DNA of 64,000 nt from Megalobrama amblycephala (taxonomy: Eukaryota > Chordata > Actinopteri > Cypriniformes > Xenocyprididae), in the NCBI RefSeq assembly GCF_018812025.1, contig NC_063054.1:32320412-32384411 (forward strand), written 5' to 3'. Position numbers and translations under genes: made by a program. The notes under the pieces are model-generated. The model did no database searches, had not been told where the DNA came from, and was given only the letters and a program-made list of their open reading frames with translations. Of this stretch, positions 1 through 16,659 are shown in pieces (the first letter of the stretch is position 1; every line of letters starts with the position of its first letter).

Positions 1-242
1 ACTGAACTGAGCTGGATGATGACATCACTGTTTTCTCCAGAGCTGAGATAAATGAACTAAATTAATAACTAATGATTTTTACAATGTAAATGAATCAATA
101 CTGAACTTGCTTAAACTGGAAAATGGCATTATTTTCTTCTAGAGCTGCTATACAGCCTAAATTATGTTTCCTGCTATCATTGTAAAGCTGCTTTGAAACA
201 ATCTGCATTGTAAAAAGCACTATATAAATAAAGGTTACTTGA
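1..242 (+). repeat. Dispersed repeat tail ending in an ATATAAATAAAGG-type motif
   Basis: The segment ends with a stretch (about 186-242) reading tgctttgaaacaatctgcat followed by an AAAGCxCTATATAAATAAAGG-like tail, which I recognise from memory as the 3' end of a very common cyprinid dispersed repeat. It lies in a reps1 intron. The left edge lies outside the window or is unclear, and the class (SINE-like or other) is not settled. Confidence 0.45.
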
Positions 243-389
243 CTTGGCAGATCTGCATACAGGGTGCTATATAAACCCTCTTCTGAATATGTGTTGCAAG
301 TGCCATTTCCAAATGCACAGTGGTATAAGAAGAAATTCTTCTGTGGCGTAATTACAAGTTTTTGTGGCCAGTTAGCTGGTGCTGTATTC

Positions 390-735
390 AGACATAAGCT
401 ACTGTTCAAAAGGTTGGGGTCTTTATTTTTTATTTAAGCAGGGGCATGTTAAATTGATTAAAATTGACAGTAAAGACTAAGTAACTATGTTACTTGAACA
501 CTAAATCAGCATATTAGATTATCAGAAATCAGCATATGATTTCTGAAGGATCATGTGACACTTTCAGTAAAGAGTAATTGCTGTTTAAAAGCTTTGCCAT
601 CACATGAATAAATTACATTTTAAAAGATATTGAAATAGAAACAGTTAATTTTATAATATTTCACAATATCCTTTTTTTCTGTGAATAAATAAATGCTGCT
701 TTAGTGGACATAAGAGACTTTTCCCAAACATTTTA
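390..735. repeat. Degenerate copy of the 'tgttcaaaag' MITE family
   Basis: It begins ctactgttcaaaaggttggg and contains the internal 'gacagtaaagac' and 'ttctgaaggatcatgtgaca' blocks also present, in clearer form, at 5706-6110, 42447-43911 and 56590-56915. The copy is rearranged and incomplete. It lies inside a reps1 intron; the rest of 735-1260 shows nothing that I recognise. Confidence 0.5.
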
Positions 736-1260
736 GTTGTTTGTTCAGTTATTGTGTGGGTTGTCATATTCTCTCTTTTCTCTTACATAGATACAGTTTA
801 AAGTGTTTTTAAATTAAGTAAGTCTCACATTTTCTTCTAGCCAGGTCTACTGCAGTAGTGCTAAAACTGATAAATATCTGCTAATCTAAGAATTTGCCCT
901 AACTAGACAATTTACTAGGTTACAGTAAAATGTAATTGGCCCAAAATCTGCATATTAAACCTAAAATATGTTACGGTTATTTGTGATTTTGTCATTTCCC
1001 AGCATTTTACTTTCATTGTGGACAGAGAACAAACGTGCTTCTAATTCAGATATTCACAGCTTCACAGGAAGTGAGCCTGTATCTTAGCAACAGTTTCGCA
1101 TATTAATATGGAACATAGAATATGCCCTTGGGACCCTGAGAGTCCTTGTGATGTTTTATGACGTTCATGACTAGATGCAAATTATTATTCTGCTTATTCT
1201 ATAATTATACTGAATGACTTTGTCTGCACAAAGTTTTTATTGTCTGTCTGTATGTTTCAG

Positions 1261-6918
<5,658 letters not shown>

Positions 6919-6970
6919 CCGGAGTGTGTGCGCTTCAGATTGAATGTGTGTATGAAAGAGTGATTACACC

Positions 6971-6978
<8 letters not shown>

Positions 6979-7012
<34 letters not shown>
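6979..7012 (+). repeat. Homopolymer C then T tract in the reps1 3' UTR
   Basis: A C run (about 6969-6978) passes directly into a T run of more than 30 bases, about 60 bases after the reps1 stop. Length is unreliable in any assembly. Read on the opposite strand it encodes a meaningless poly-Lys stretch. Confidence 0.8.
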
Positions 7013-7014
<2 letters not shown>

Positions 7015-7458
7015 TGGTCTGTTGGATCCTCTGGCAGGATGTCCATTTCACCCATCTCCACTCCTCTGCTGACTGTGAGAGAAGAGACAAAATCGCTGCT
7101 TCCTCCAGACCGTTCTGTCTCACACAGCCATTCAGAGGGATGGGGTCCAGGATTATTATCCGTTATGGCACTTTGATGAAACAGAAAGTCTTGAGTGGTT
7201 GTATATGTATCACCCCAGACATTGCAGGTTATGTTTAGTGTGTGAGGCAAGAGGCTGCAATTCTGGTTAACATGAAGGAGCCTCTTCCCCTCCTGTTCTC
7301 CAGAGTCTCGAGGCAGCTTGTCATGTTCTTCCATGTTAGGGTACCCGTATGTGCTCAGACAATCATGTGAGGCCATGCACTGGTCCTAAAGGAGGGGAGA
7401 ACTGATTTTTGGGAGATCAGAAGTATGCTTCAGTAAACTGATTCTGACAGGCACTTGT

Positions 7459-8062
7459 TAAAGGGACAGTTCATCCAAAAATGTATTCACCCTCATGTCA
7501 TTACAAACCTGTAAATGAGGACTGGGACTGTTAAGCTCCACAAATACAAAAGAAAGGGCAAAAAAAAGTGGTCCAAATAACTTGTGTGCTATATTTGTAG
7601 TTATATGATTGTGTTTTGCAATTAACAAAAGCTGGTTTTCTGCTCAAGTTAACTGGAGTGAGTCATTGAGTTAACTGGATCAGTCAAATTTGCGAACAAT
7701 TAATTTAAAAAAAAATCTGGATCAACTGAATCATTAAAAAGATTAGGACGAAATCAAATGAATCACTTGTTCACAAATCAGACCGTGCTACTTGTGACAA
7801 AACGGCAAAAAGAATTACAAATAAGTTATAACGACTTCAATTTTAATCTGTTCCTCAAACAAAATCTATTTTATGGCTTCAGTAACTTTGAAATATAATG
7901 CACAAGTGAAATAAGCTGCTACTTTAATGCTGCTTTTGTTCGTTAGCCCTCATTTACTTTTATTATATAATAAATTCACCTTTTTTGACACACGGATGAA
8001 GGAAACCCGTACGGGTTTGAGTGATTTTGAGCAAATTATTTTTGGATGAACTAACCCTTTAA
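7459..8062. repeat. 'gggacagttcatccaaaaat...' MITE in the reps1 3' region
   Basis: The left end aaagggacagttcatccaaa and the right end tttttggatgaactaaccct are inverted copies of each other. The interior has AT-rich sequence with scattered gaatca/tgattc words. If the polyadenylation site at 8865 is the real one, this MITE is transcribed as part of the reps1 3' UTR. Confidence 0.65.
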
Positions 8063-8864
8063 TATTTCTTCCTTGCCATACCAATGGACGGCACATTGTG
8101 TGTATTTGTTTCATGTGCATGAGAGAGAGTTTGAGGACAACAGTTGCAAATGAATGGCATCAAAGACTGCTTTATTTCCTTCTTTTAGCACACTCTGTTG
8201 TGGGATAACAAAATGACCCGTTCAACCTTGTACAGTCTTTCACCCCGGGATAGCAGATGTTCCTCTCTCAGTCTCAACTGTTGGCTGTACCTCATACGGT
8301 ACATCATCTGCGTCGTAAACTCTGTGACATCATTAGTACGTAATTGTGAGACCTGAAACAATGACTGCACTTTCTCCCCTTCGGCTTTCATTTGTCTTTT
8401 CTCGTCGCTGTTTTTGCATGTCGTTCACGATCTCATTTCGTATAAAACGATGAACCACTTGATTTGTATCCGTAACGTCTGAACTAGTGTGACGTTTGTG
8501 TTGTTACATAGACTTGCGCCATGTCTCTCATTCATTCGTTTGTTTTGACTGATGTCTGTCTTTTCTTTTACTCATCCTTAAAGCCTTACTTCCTGGTGTG
8601 CAGGTTTTCACAGTAATGTATCCCCCCATGTTAAATCAAGGTGAGCCTTTACTCCCTGCTGTTCAGGCTGATTTACTGTATCAGGGGTATGTTGTATATT
8701 GTATGATACACACCTTTTGATCTCATATGTAAATTTGCATTAATTGCTGACTAACAGCAAATATTCTATTTAATTGCTTATATAATGGCTGTGGGATCAT
8801 AAATGTTTAACTGCATGGATGTGTCTCTGCAGAATGGACTAGCAGCTGTGTGATTTTTACACAA

Positions 8865-8870
8865 AATAAA
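8865..8870 (+). terminator. reps1: Candidate reps1 polyadenylation signal
   Basis: A canonical AATAAA lies about 1.95 kb after the reps1 stop. The placement is an inference; no closer consensus signal stood out, although I did not score every variant hexamer. Confidence 0.35.
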
Positions 8871-10383
8871 AATGGCACAATATTTTAATAATTTCTTTTT
8901 TTGTCAAGAGCTCCAACTGTTTTCCAGTAGTCCGTCACTGGGGAATTTCACTATTTGCTTTAGTGGTGGGGATTATTCACTGACTCTGCAGGTTACATCA
9001 CAGGTCTTTATAAGCGAGTCATCAAACGATTCATTGAAAAACACAGATTCTTTCATGAACTAAACTATTGACTGTCTTCATGAGTGGGTCATTAATTTGT
9101 TTGCTCAGTCGATTTGGACAAATCACTGGTTCATTAGAGAATGAAACGAGTGACTATGAGTGAGCCATTGAATCATTTACTTCACTGATTCATTTAAAAA
9201 CTGCTACTGTTTGTGTTGCATGGAAAGTTTTTTTGTTTTTGGTGGTGGAGCAAAAACAAAAGAAACTGGCAATAGTGTCTAAAATTTAAATGACTTGTTA
9301 CAAGCAGTCATACTGTTGGCCTTGCTTATTTGTACAAAAAAAATTATACGAATCACATGGTTCCAGTCTTGTGATTTGATGGTCTGAAACCACTGTTGCA
9401 AATTAGCTCACAAGGGAAATGAATAATTAATTATAACTCGTTATTAATTATAAATATTTGGATTAGTTAATCGAATTAACTTAATGTAGCTCAATTAATA
9501 TTACAATCAATTCATCTGTTCATCTGTCACAGAAAAATAACTCTTTCTTAGCTTGTAGTTTTGATCACAATCGTTAAATTGACAATGATTTATAAGCAGA
9601 CCAGAATCAAGTCACAGGAATGTGCACAAAAAGTTAACTAAATCACAAATGCATAACTAATCTAAACAAACACATACACACAAATCACGCATACATGGGA
9701 AGAAAGTGGAAGTGAATGAAAACGTAACATAAGAAGAATAGAGCTATGAAAAAAGTAATCAGTTTCTTACTACAAAGCTCCTTTATTAACAAAGGGGTTC
9801 ACAACTTTAAATAAACTGAACAGCGATTTAGTATATCATACGATACTTGCATTTGCTTTAGTTGTTGAAGAGTGTCCAGATGTACAGTCTCAGGAGAAAG
9901 TCTCAATGGTTCGATCCGATAGTGCTGAAGTTGTAACGGTTTTCTTCTGTGTTGAATGAAGAAATTATGATGAACTTGCGCTGTTAATTTGACTGTATTA
10001 ACATATTTAGTTTTCATCCAGATAAGGGGGAAATTGAATGCTAATAAGGTATGCTGTCATAGAAAATATAGAGCAGAAGTGTAAATGCAGAACAGTGCAG
10101 AAATATTTTATTTTTTAAGTGCAATTAATCATAAGGCAACTCAAGTCCTCTCAGAAGAGATGTGTCTTCAGCCTTGTTTTAAAGGTTTCATTAGATTCTG
10201 CTGTTTGGATGGAGGTTGGAAGTTCCAGCACTGGAGCAAAGTGAATGAAGGTTATATTAGGTGACCTTTTCCCCTTATTAGCATATATATGGATACTGCA
10301 GCATAAAATTTTATTGCTTGCTGGAAATTTTACACCACCTTTTGGCTCATTAAGAGATGAAGAAAATCTGGTATTTTGTGTGT
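8871..10383. other. Intergenic, convergent reps1/clu 3' ends
   Basis: There is no supportable gene. About 9010-9190 holds a loose tandem of gattcatt/gaatgaaac words, the debris of a common fish repeat. The rest is AT-rich, with a stretch around 10135-10250 that reads like an old dispersed repeat (agaagagatgtgtcttcagc) which I cannot classify. Confidence 0.5.
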
Positions 10384-10389
10384 TTTATT
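10384..10389 (-). terminator. clu: Candidate clu polyadenylation signal
   Basis: TTTATT on the plus strand gives AATAAA on the minus strand, about 330 bases after the clu stop at 10721. This is a normal 3' UTR length for clusterin. The two genes reps1 and clu therefore converge, their candidate ends about 1.5 kb apart. Confidence 0.6.
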
Positions 10390-10720
10390 GATTTTTGACA
10401 ATGTACAGTTGATTACATTTTCATAAGCACTTACTCTATACAATCTCTGTAGGGTCTCAAAGTTAAATAGTATGAGACAGCAGGAATAATGCTAGACAAA
10501 AGAAATCCAGCTACATGAGTACAACATCTGTCAATATTCATTTCGTTTTAATTCATAATTATCTCAAGTGCTTTTTAGAGAAAAGGGAATATCTTCTTCA
10601 CTGGAAGAACCCGCCCTCCAAAACGTTTAGTTTACGACCCTGGAGAAGAAAGCATTAATGGTTTTTGATAATCACATAAGGTTTAGAACTAACCGAAATG
10701 GAAATGATTGATGTGAAGAC

Positions 10721-13279
10721 TCACACAGTGTTCTGTTTGTAACGATCCAAAGCCTCCTGTGCCACCACCTCGGAGAATTTTGGGTCGCTCCAGGGAATCT
10801 CTCCTGGCACGGTGAAGCTCATATCTGGCCCGTCGAACAGTTTGACTGACACTTTAGTGTCAGCTGGATTCTCTACATTATCCGAGCCTTTTGACATCAC
10901 CTGCACATAAAATGTTGGCGATTGAGTGTTCTGCGTAGTGAAAGGGATTACAGTGGTCTGAATCGCATAATTAGGACCTACTGCCTGTATTTTAAAGAAG
11001 CCATCCTCATTTTTGGTGTGGTTAGCTAGAGAGGACACCCAACCGAATTGCTTGTTGAACAGGTCCAGCACACTAGAGGTGTTGAACATCTTCTCTTCGA
11101 ATCGCTTTAGCAGGTTGTTGTAGTCTTGGGTGAATCTCTCAGCCCTGGCGAGAGCCCTCTCCAGCTCCTCCTTCAGGGGGCCTTCCAGGGGCCTCTTTCC
11201 AGAACAGTCTGAGGAAGAGAACAAGGCTCTAATTGTTAGATAACAGGGATTTCTCTTATTAAAATTATTCAAGTTCAGTGTTTGATAATATAACATGAAA
11301 TCAAGACATTTAAATATTGCACTTACCAATATGCTGGATCTCCTTACATTTCTCACACTCATCCTTTAGTTTAATGCAGCCAGCCGAATTGCGGCGAATT
11401 TCCCTGCAGGTCATCTTATCGTTTCCAAATGGTTTAGTTATAATAACATCCTCGTTTACTCTCCCATCTGTGAATACAGGTTTACAAATTTAAAAGTGTC
11501 TGGGGTATAAGCTGTCTGCAAGTAAATAAATACTATTATAAGCACTATTTTATGCTGTCATAGTATATCATAAGGTGTATGATGTCATATTGCCACAGTA
11601 AACAAAAATATTGTTATACATATGTGACAAAAGAAAATATTTTGAAGAATGTTGGTTGCTAAATTGTTTCGGTTCCCTTTGACTTTCATTCTATGAACAA
11701 AAACCAATGGAAGTCAATGGGAACCAAATCTGTTTGGTTATAACATTCTTCAAAATATCTTCTTTTGTGTTCCACAGAAAAATAGAAAGTCATATGCTGC
11801 ATCAAAAATCATATACTGTAAAGTAGGTACTACATTTGGTAATAACTAACAATTTAGTTGAGTAAATGATGACAATTTTCATTTTTGGTTGAACTACCCC
11901 TTTTGCAGTTTGATACACGCTCCGAACCACTGATTTGAAACAAAAGATTCGTAAAGCTTCAAAGCTTCATGAAGCAGTGTTTTGAAATCGCCCATCACTA
12001 GATATTGTTGAATAAAGTCGTTTTGTTTTTTTGGTGCACAAAAAGTACTCTCGTTGCTTCATAACATTAAGGTTGAACCACTGTAGTCACATGATCTGTT
12101 TTAAATATTTCTTTAGTAGCTTTCTGGGCATCTGAAAGTGTTAATTATCTTGCTAGCCTCACTGAGACCACATGAGGGTGAGTAATAAATGACAGAATTT
12201 CATTTTCATTTTTGGGTGAACTAACCCTTTAAGTGTGACTTTTAATGTTGTACATGTTGTTACATCCAGGCTTGTAGGTTCTGAAATTTACCTTCAGTGG
12301 AGAAATCCATATCACTTCCCATGAAGGGCCCGAATGACTCGAACATGTTTCTAGCCATCTCCATCATGGGGCTGAACATGCTGTGGAAGCTGTGGCACTC
12401 TGGGTCCTGCATGGGGGACCTGTAGATACGAGCAGCCCGGTTGGCAGTTGTATCCTGTCTTCCGAACACGCTGGGCATACGGAATGGGCTGGGGAAGAAA
12501 CTGGGCTGGTGGAAGGCATGCATGTGATCGAACACCTTCATGCTGTCCATGAAGATGTTGTCTACTCCGTCGGCAACCTCTGTGTACCGTTCCTCCAGGT
12601 CTTGGAAGTGTCTGGTCTGCTGCTTGTCCTCGTCCACCAGGGTATCAATGTTCTGTCCATTTATCCAAATGGAGATGGGAGAGGTCCTGTTCAAAACCTC
12701 CTCCAGCTAAAGACAGACAAAGAGAGAGGGATGGTTGCTAGCACCAGAATGAGGTCAGGATTATTGCAGGGATGTCTGTGCAGAAGTATCACCTGTCGTC
12801 CCACCAGGCCGGCTCCACTGCTGCAGGTGCGTGAGTAATACTTAACGCAGGTTTTTCTCAAGCAGGGCTTGCACTCCTCCCACAGAGCCTGCACGGTTTC
12901 ATTACACACGCTCTGTTCCTCACTTAGCTTCTCCTCCATCTCCTTAGCCATCTTCAGAGCAGTCTTTTCGATGGAATAGCACAAGAAAAAAGTTAATAAA
13001 ACGTATGCATGATAAAGAGTGACTATAACTGCAGGGGGTCCAGAGAATATTTGGACACTTAAGTCATACTTGAAAATCTATGAATGTAATTACATTATAT
13101 AAGAACACTTTACAATAAGGTTCTATGTGTTAACATTAGTTAATGAATTGGGTATCATAAAGTGACAATTTTTCTCAGCATGTATTGATCTAGGTTAAGT
13201 TTAATTTATAAATATATTACATTTGTTAACTCATAATAAATTAACTAATGGTAATTTATACAACTTGACATGTTAATGC

Positions 13280-13318
<39 letters not shown>

Positions 13319-13337
13319 AATGCATTAACATGTCAAG

Positions 13338-13389
<52 letters not shown>

Positions 13390-14528
13390 GTATGTATATA
13401 TATATATATATATATATGTATTTAATGTACATTTTTTTTCAGTATCTATTAATCTAGGTTAATAGTAGTTTTTATATATTTTTCAATCATTAATTAAAAA
13501 TTAATGTTAATTTATACAAATAGTATCAATATATGTAGATTATGTAATTAATTTAATAATAATGATTTATCATTTATAGATATATTATGTAGAGATATAT
13601 ACTACTGTTCATTGTTAATTTATTATAAATTACCAAATGTTAATTATACAACTTGAAATATGAATGTATTACTATATGTAGATTATTAGATGACCTAGGT
13701 TATTGTTAATTTATGAATAAACTATTATTCATTGTTAATTCATAATAAATTAACATTTAAAGTATAAATGCCAAGTAGTATTTAAAAATGCATTAATATA
13801 TGTAGATTATGTAAATAACCTACATAATTTTTCTCAGCATTGATCTGTTAATGTAAACTTATAAATATACTGTTCATTGTTAATTAATAATACATTAATA
13901 TTTAAAGTAAACAGTAGTTAAAAATGCATTAATATATGCAGATTATGTAATCTGATGATCTGTTAAAATAAAGTTATATCATTGTTAATTCATAATAAAT
14001 TAACATTTAAAGTATAAATGCCAGGTAGTTAAAAATGCATTAATACATGTAGATTATGTAAATCTGATTATCTGTTAATATAAAGTTATATCTTTATTAA
14101 TTCATAATAAATTAACTAATGTTAGTTTATACAGCTTGGAATGTTAAAGTAGTATTAGTGTATGTAATTTACATTTAACCAAGATTAATAAATGCTGTAT
14201 AGTTTTGTTCATTATTTCAAATTAGCTACTGTAAACTATGTAACTACCTATTTTATATCATTGTTTGTGCTTAATTATTTTATAAATGAGTATAGTTTGG
14301 CTGTCTCACCTCTTTCTGTTGCTTGGTTTTCTCCAATTCAGACAGGAACCTTTTGTGATCCTCTCCTGATCGCTCCATCACAGTCTTCATCTCCTTCACC
14401 CCGGTGATGGCATTTTCAATCTGCTTATCCAGGTACTTTTCACCAAGCAGTGAAATCTCTGCCAGAAAGCAATTATGGTTATATTACTGTCCTGTGGTTG
14501 GTCACAACATGTCTGTGCAGTCTTTTTC

Positions 14529-14559
<31 letters not shown>

Positions 14560-14649
14560 ACGATTGAGCTCCTCTTTAGTTGGGGGTAGCAGACACTCTG
14601 TGGACAGGTAGAGTAGAGAAAGCCCCAGCAGAGACCATGAGACCTTCAT
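10721..14649 (-). CDS. clu: Clusterin (secreted ATP-independent chaperone), complete, 6 coding exons
   Basis: Exons in gene order: 14649-14562 (ATG), 14458-14310, 12963-12793, 12706-12292, 11467-11327 and 11208-10721 (stop TGA). GT-AG introns and phases close to 483 residues (human has 449). Residues 1-20 form a signal peptide with a hydrophobic core LLGLSLLYL. The two clusterin cysteine clusters are exact in spacing: C99, 110, 113, 118, 126 (around CNETVQALWEECKPC) and C295, 305, 312, 315, 323 (TCREIRRNSAGC onward). The chain-cleavage site is kept at RIYR|SP, residues 232/233, matching the human position. N-glycosylation sequons include NET at 100, NRT at 142, and NTS and NHT near the end. 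An additional cysteine at 240 is not in the human protein. In the family, disulphide-linked beta and alpha chains bind misfolded extracellular proteins. The final exon also opens upstream in frame, but the splice acceptor at 11208 sets its start. Confidence 0.97.
11640..11903. repeat. MITE copy in clu intron ('ttgaactaccccttt' end)
   Basis: The arms aatattttgaagaatgttgg and its inverse (cattcttcaaaatatcttct) flank an internal palindrome around tggaagtcaatgggaacc. It ends gttgaactacccctt, the usual terminus of the cyprinid 'gggatagttcaccc' family. Confidence 0.6.
11904..12231. repeat. MITE, related inverted copy at 29200-29710
   Basis: It contains ccgaaccactgatttgaaac, agcttcatgaagcagtgttt and the end ttgggtgaactaaccctt. 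The same blocks occur in opposite orientation at 29200-29710. It occupies the intron between the fourth and fifth coding exons of clu, next to another MITE. Confidence 0.65.
13107..14200. repeat. AT-rich tandem array in clu intron
   Basis: It opens acactttacaataaggttct and then repeats degenerate units containing gttaattcataataaattaa, ttaaaaatgcattaatatat and gtagattatgtaa. Similar blocks recur near 13735, 13880, 13980 and 14095, so the period is roughly 100-150 bases with indels. TA and GT microsatellites lie at 13283-13420. A local hairpin pairs caacttgacatgttaatgca (13261) with its inverse at about 13321. Confidence 0.7.
13283..13420. repeat. (TA)n, (GT)n and (GTAT)n microsatellites
   Basis: Alternating TA runs flank a GT run near 13340 and a TATG/GTAT run near 13376-13397. 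They lie within the clu intron array. Confidence 0.9.
14530..14558. repeat. (CA)n microsatellite at a clu splice donor
   Basis: About 14 CA units end a few bases from the minus-strand donor (acttac on plus, 14556-14561) of the first coding clu exon. On the clu strand the run is (GT)n immediately inside the intron, so repeat length could affect donor recognition. That effect is an inference. Confidence 0.85.
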
Positions 14650-15109
14650 CTTTGGTGGCTGCTTGTGACCGAATTTCAGAAGCTGTTTAACACAGTGGTC
14701 AGAAAATAATGCGTCACTCAATAGTGAACCTTTTTTTTTTTTCTTTTCAATTAAGCTGTGGTGAACATGACTCAGCAAGTTTATGACCATGAACAATTGC
14801 ATGAACCACACTTTAAATAATGCATTTTGTAAGAGACACTCTCCTACAGACTGTGTGAGCGATAAATCCATTGTATCAGTGTATCTATTTATAGGTCTGA
14901 AACAAATAGTGTCAGTGACCTTGTCTTTCTGCGACCTTGTTGTTTCTGAGCAGAGGGCCAAATAGATTTATTGTACCACTTTGTACCATCTTAGTCCTTT
15001 TTGAAACTATTTTATATTCCATATTGTCTATATAACATCAGTCAAAATATTTACTCTTCCTTAAGATACTAGTTTAACATGTTAAACATGTCAACATGTT
15101 TTTTTTTTT

Positions 15110-15292
15110 TTTTTTTAAATATCAGTGTTTTTTCTGTACAGTGAAAGAAAATAGGGTCTAATGTTAATTTGTACCCCACTGTCTTTCATTGTATAGACAA
15201 AAACATTCTTCAAAATATCTTCTTTTGTGTCCTGCAGATGAAAGTCAGTTTTGTGTAAATGATGAATCATGTTTGGGTGAACTATCCCTTTA
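15110..15292. repeat. MITE copy in clu first intron
   Basis: A T run and AT-rich left part lead into acattcttcaaaatatcttc and the end gtttgggtgaactatccctt. It is of the same family as 17699-17900 and 35759-36357. Confidence 0.6.
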
Positions 15293-16497
15293 ACCAGTAT
15301 TAAACCAAAAGGATTTGAAGAACACAATCAGTGAAAGTGTAGCAAACTTGCAACCCTTTGAATGTTTATATGTTCCCTTCTGTGATTACATGGATTTGAA
15401 AGCAAATCCCCTTCACTAAAGCTTTCAAAACGGCTGTTCTGGCAGACCTTAATCCCAGTTTTGTGAGTTTGCAGAAATGTCTGATTCCAAGTAAGTTGAT
15501 GCTGCACTTTTAATCACGTTGGACATTTCTAAATAGCAAGACAAGCCATTGGTCCTCAACAGCTGCTGCTGAATTCGTAATTCACACCAGAGTAAACATC
15601 ATAAAAGCTTGGACTCAGTCGTGGGCACAAGTTTCCTCGTTTTACTCTGGTTACGTGTACATAGACACCCCAGCTCGGCCAAGTTAAAGCCAGGAGCCTA
15701 GTCACATAAGAAACATGCACAGATGTTTACAGGAAGAGCCAGTGAACGGAAAGAAATCTTGTGTACAACTTGCAGTTTTTTGCTTTCTCCGTAACCTAAC
15801 AGCCTTGATGTTGTTTGTTGCAAACATAACATTTTATCTTCTTGTTCCCTTTGTTTGAATGAATCCTGTCCTTGTGCTTAATCTTGTGATATTTGTTTTG
15901 GAATTATATCTCTGGCATGTGGCGTTTATAAGAAACAAAGTGTGTCACGCAGATGGCTTGTTCTGAGTGAGGAGATTTGCTTTGTTTAATGTCACAGTAT
16001 GCATTCTGAATGCACTTGACCTTAGCTTAGTTCCCTCATCAGCTTGGGGCTGCGAGACAAATTCCTCTCTGCAATGAAAAAATCAATACAAATTCGCCTA
16101 GGGACGACACAAACTCGATTCAGCCAAACAGTCCAGATAGACTTTTTGGATAATATTAACAACAAGAGGGTGGATTGTAATTCATAAACTGCATAAATTA
16201 TATGTTATACTATCTCATGCCAAGTAAAATTGTACAGACAATCTTTACAGCAGTGGGTTATTGCTCAGTTGTTTGGTAATGTGCATAAATGCAGCATTAA
16301 TTACAGTACAATGCAATTTTATAGTACATTAAACACCAAAAAGGTATTACATCACTGTAATCTGAATATAAATAGTGACTCACATATATGTGTGTGTATA
16401 TATATATAAAAAGATATTATATAATAATATCTATAAAACGTAATTATATAAATAAACAAGATTGTCAACATCCTTATAATGTGCTCTCTGTACTCAC

Positions 16498-16527
16498 CCT
16501 GCTTTGATGCTTTTTCTTCCTTGCAGA
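16498..16527 (-). other. clu: clu non-coding first exon (5' UTR)
   Basis: On the minus strand a short leader ends at a consensus donor (GGGTGAGT; exon edge 16498), about 25-30 bases after a TATA box. It would be spliced to the ATG-bearing exon near 14649 across a 1.8 kb intron. The transcription start is inferred from TATA spacing only. Confidence 0.6.
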
Positions 16528-16550
16528 TGGACTCTGCTTCCTCTGATTTG

Positions 16551-16558
16551 TTTATATA
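16551..16558 (-). promoter_or_regulatory. clu: clu TATA box
   Basis: TTTATATA on the plus strand reads TATATAAA on the clu strand. It is placed correctly before the short first exon with a consensus splice donor. Confidence 0.75.
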
Positions 16559-16584
16559 CTGGGAGGCTGGGTGATGTTGACGAC

Positions 16585-16593
16585 GTGATTCAC
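16585..16593 (-). promoter_or_regulatory. clu: AP-1-like site in clu promoter
   Basis: gtgattcac (GTGAATCAC on the clu strand) differs by one base from a TGASTCA AP-1 core and lies about 30 bases upstream of the TATA box. AP-1 control of clusterin is established in mammals; function here is inferred. Confidence 0.35.
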
Positions 16594-16621
16594 GGGATGA
16601 GAATGGCTGTGGCTTTGGACT

Positions 16622-16631
16622 GTTCCAGAAA
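16622..16631 (-). promoter_or_regulatory. clu: Heat-shock element in clu promoter
   Basis: GTTCCAGAAA contains the inverted pair TTCnnGAA of an HSF1 site, about 65 bases upstream of the TATA box. A further partial unit (attc) follows at 16637. Vertebrate clusterin promoters are known to contain a conserved proximal element with a heat-shock-element core, and this is in the expected place. Confidence 0.65.
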
Positions 16632-16659
16632 CTGTTATTCTCAACAGCAGAGGCTCTCT

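Noticed and set aside
10721..11362. 213-codon frame starting MSVRNVRR as a separate gene
   Set aside because: It is the last clu exon read through the upstream intron; the acceptor at 11208 and frame continuity place it in clusterin.
12383..12838. 151-codon plus-strand frame across clu exons
   Set aside because: It is antisense to two confirmed clusterin exons and crosses their intron.
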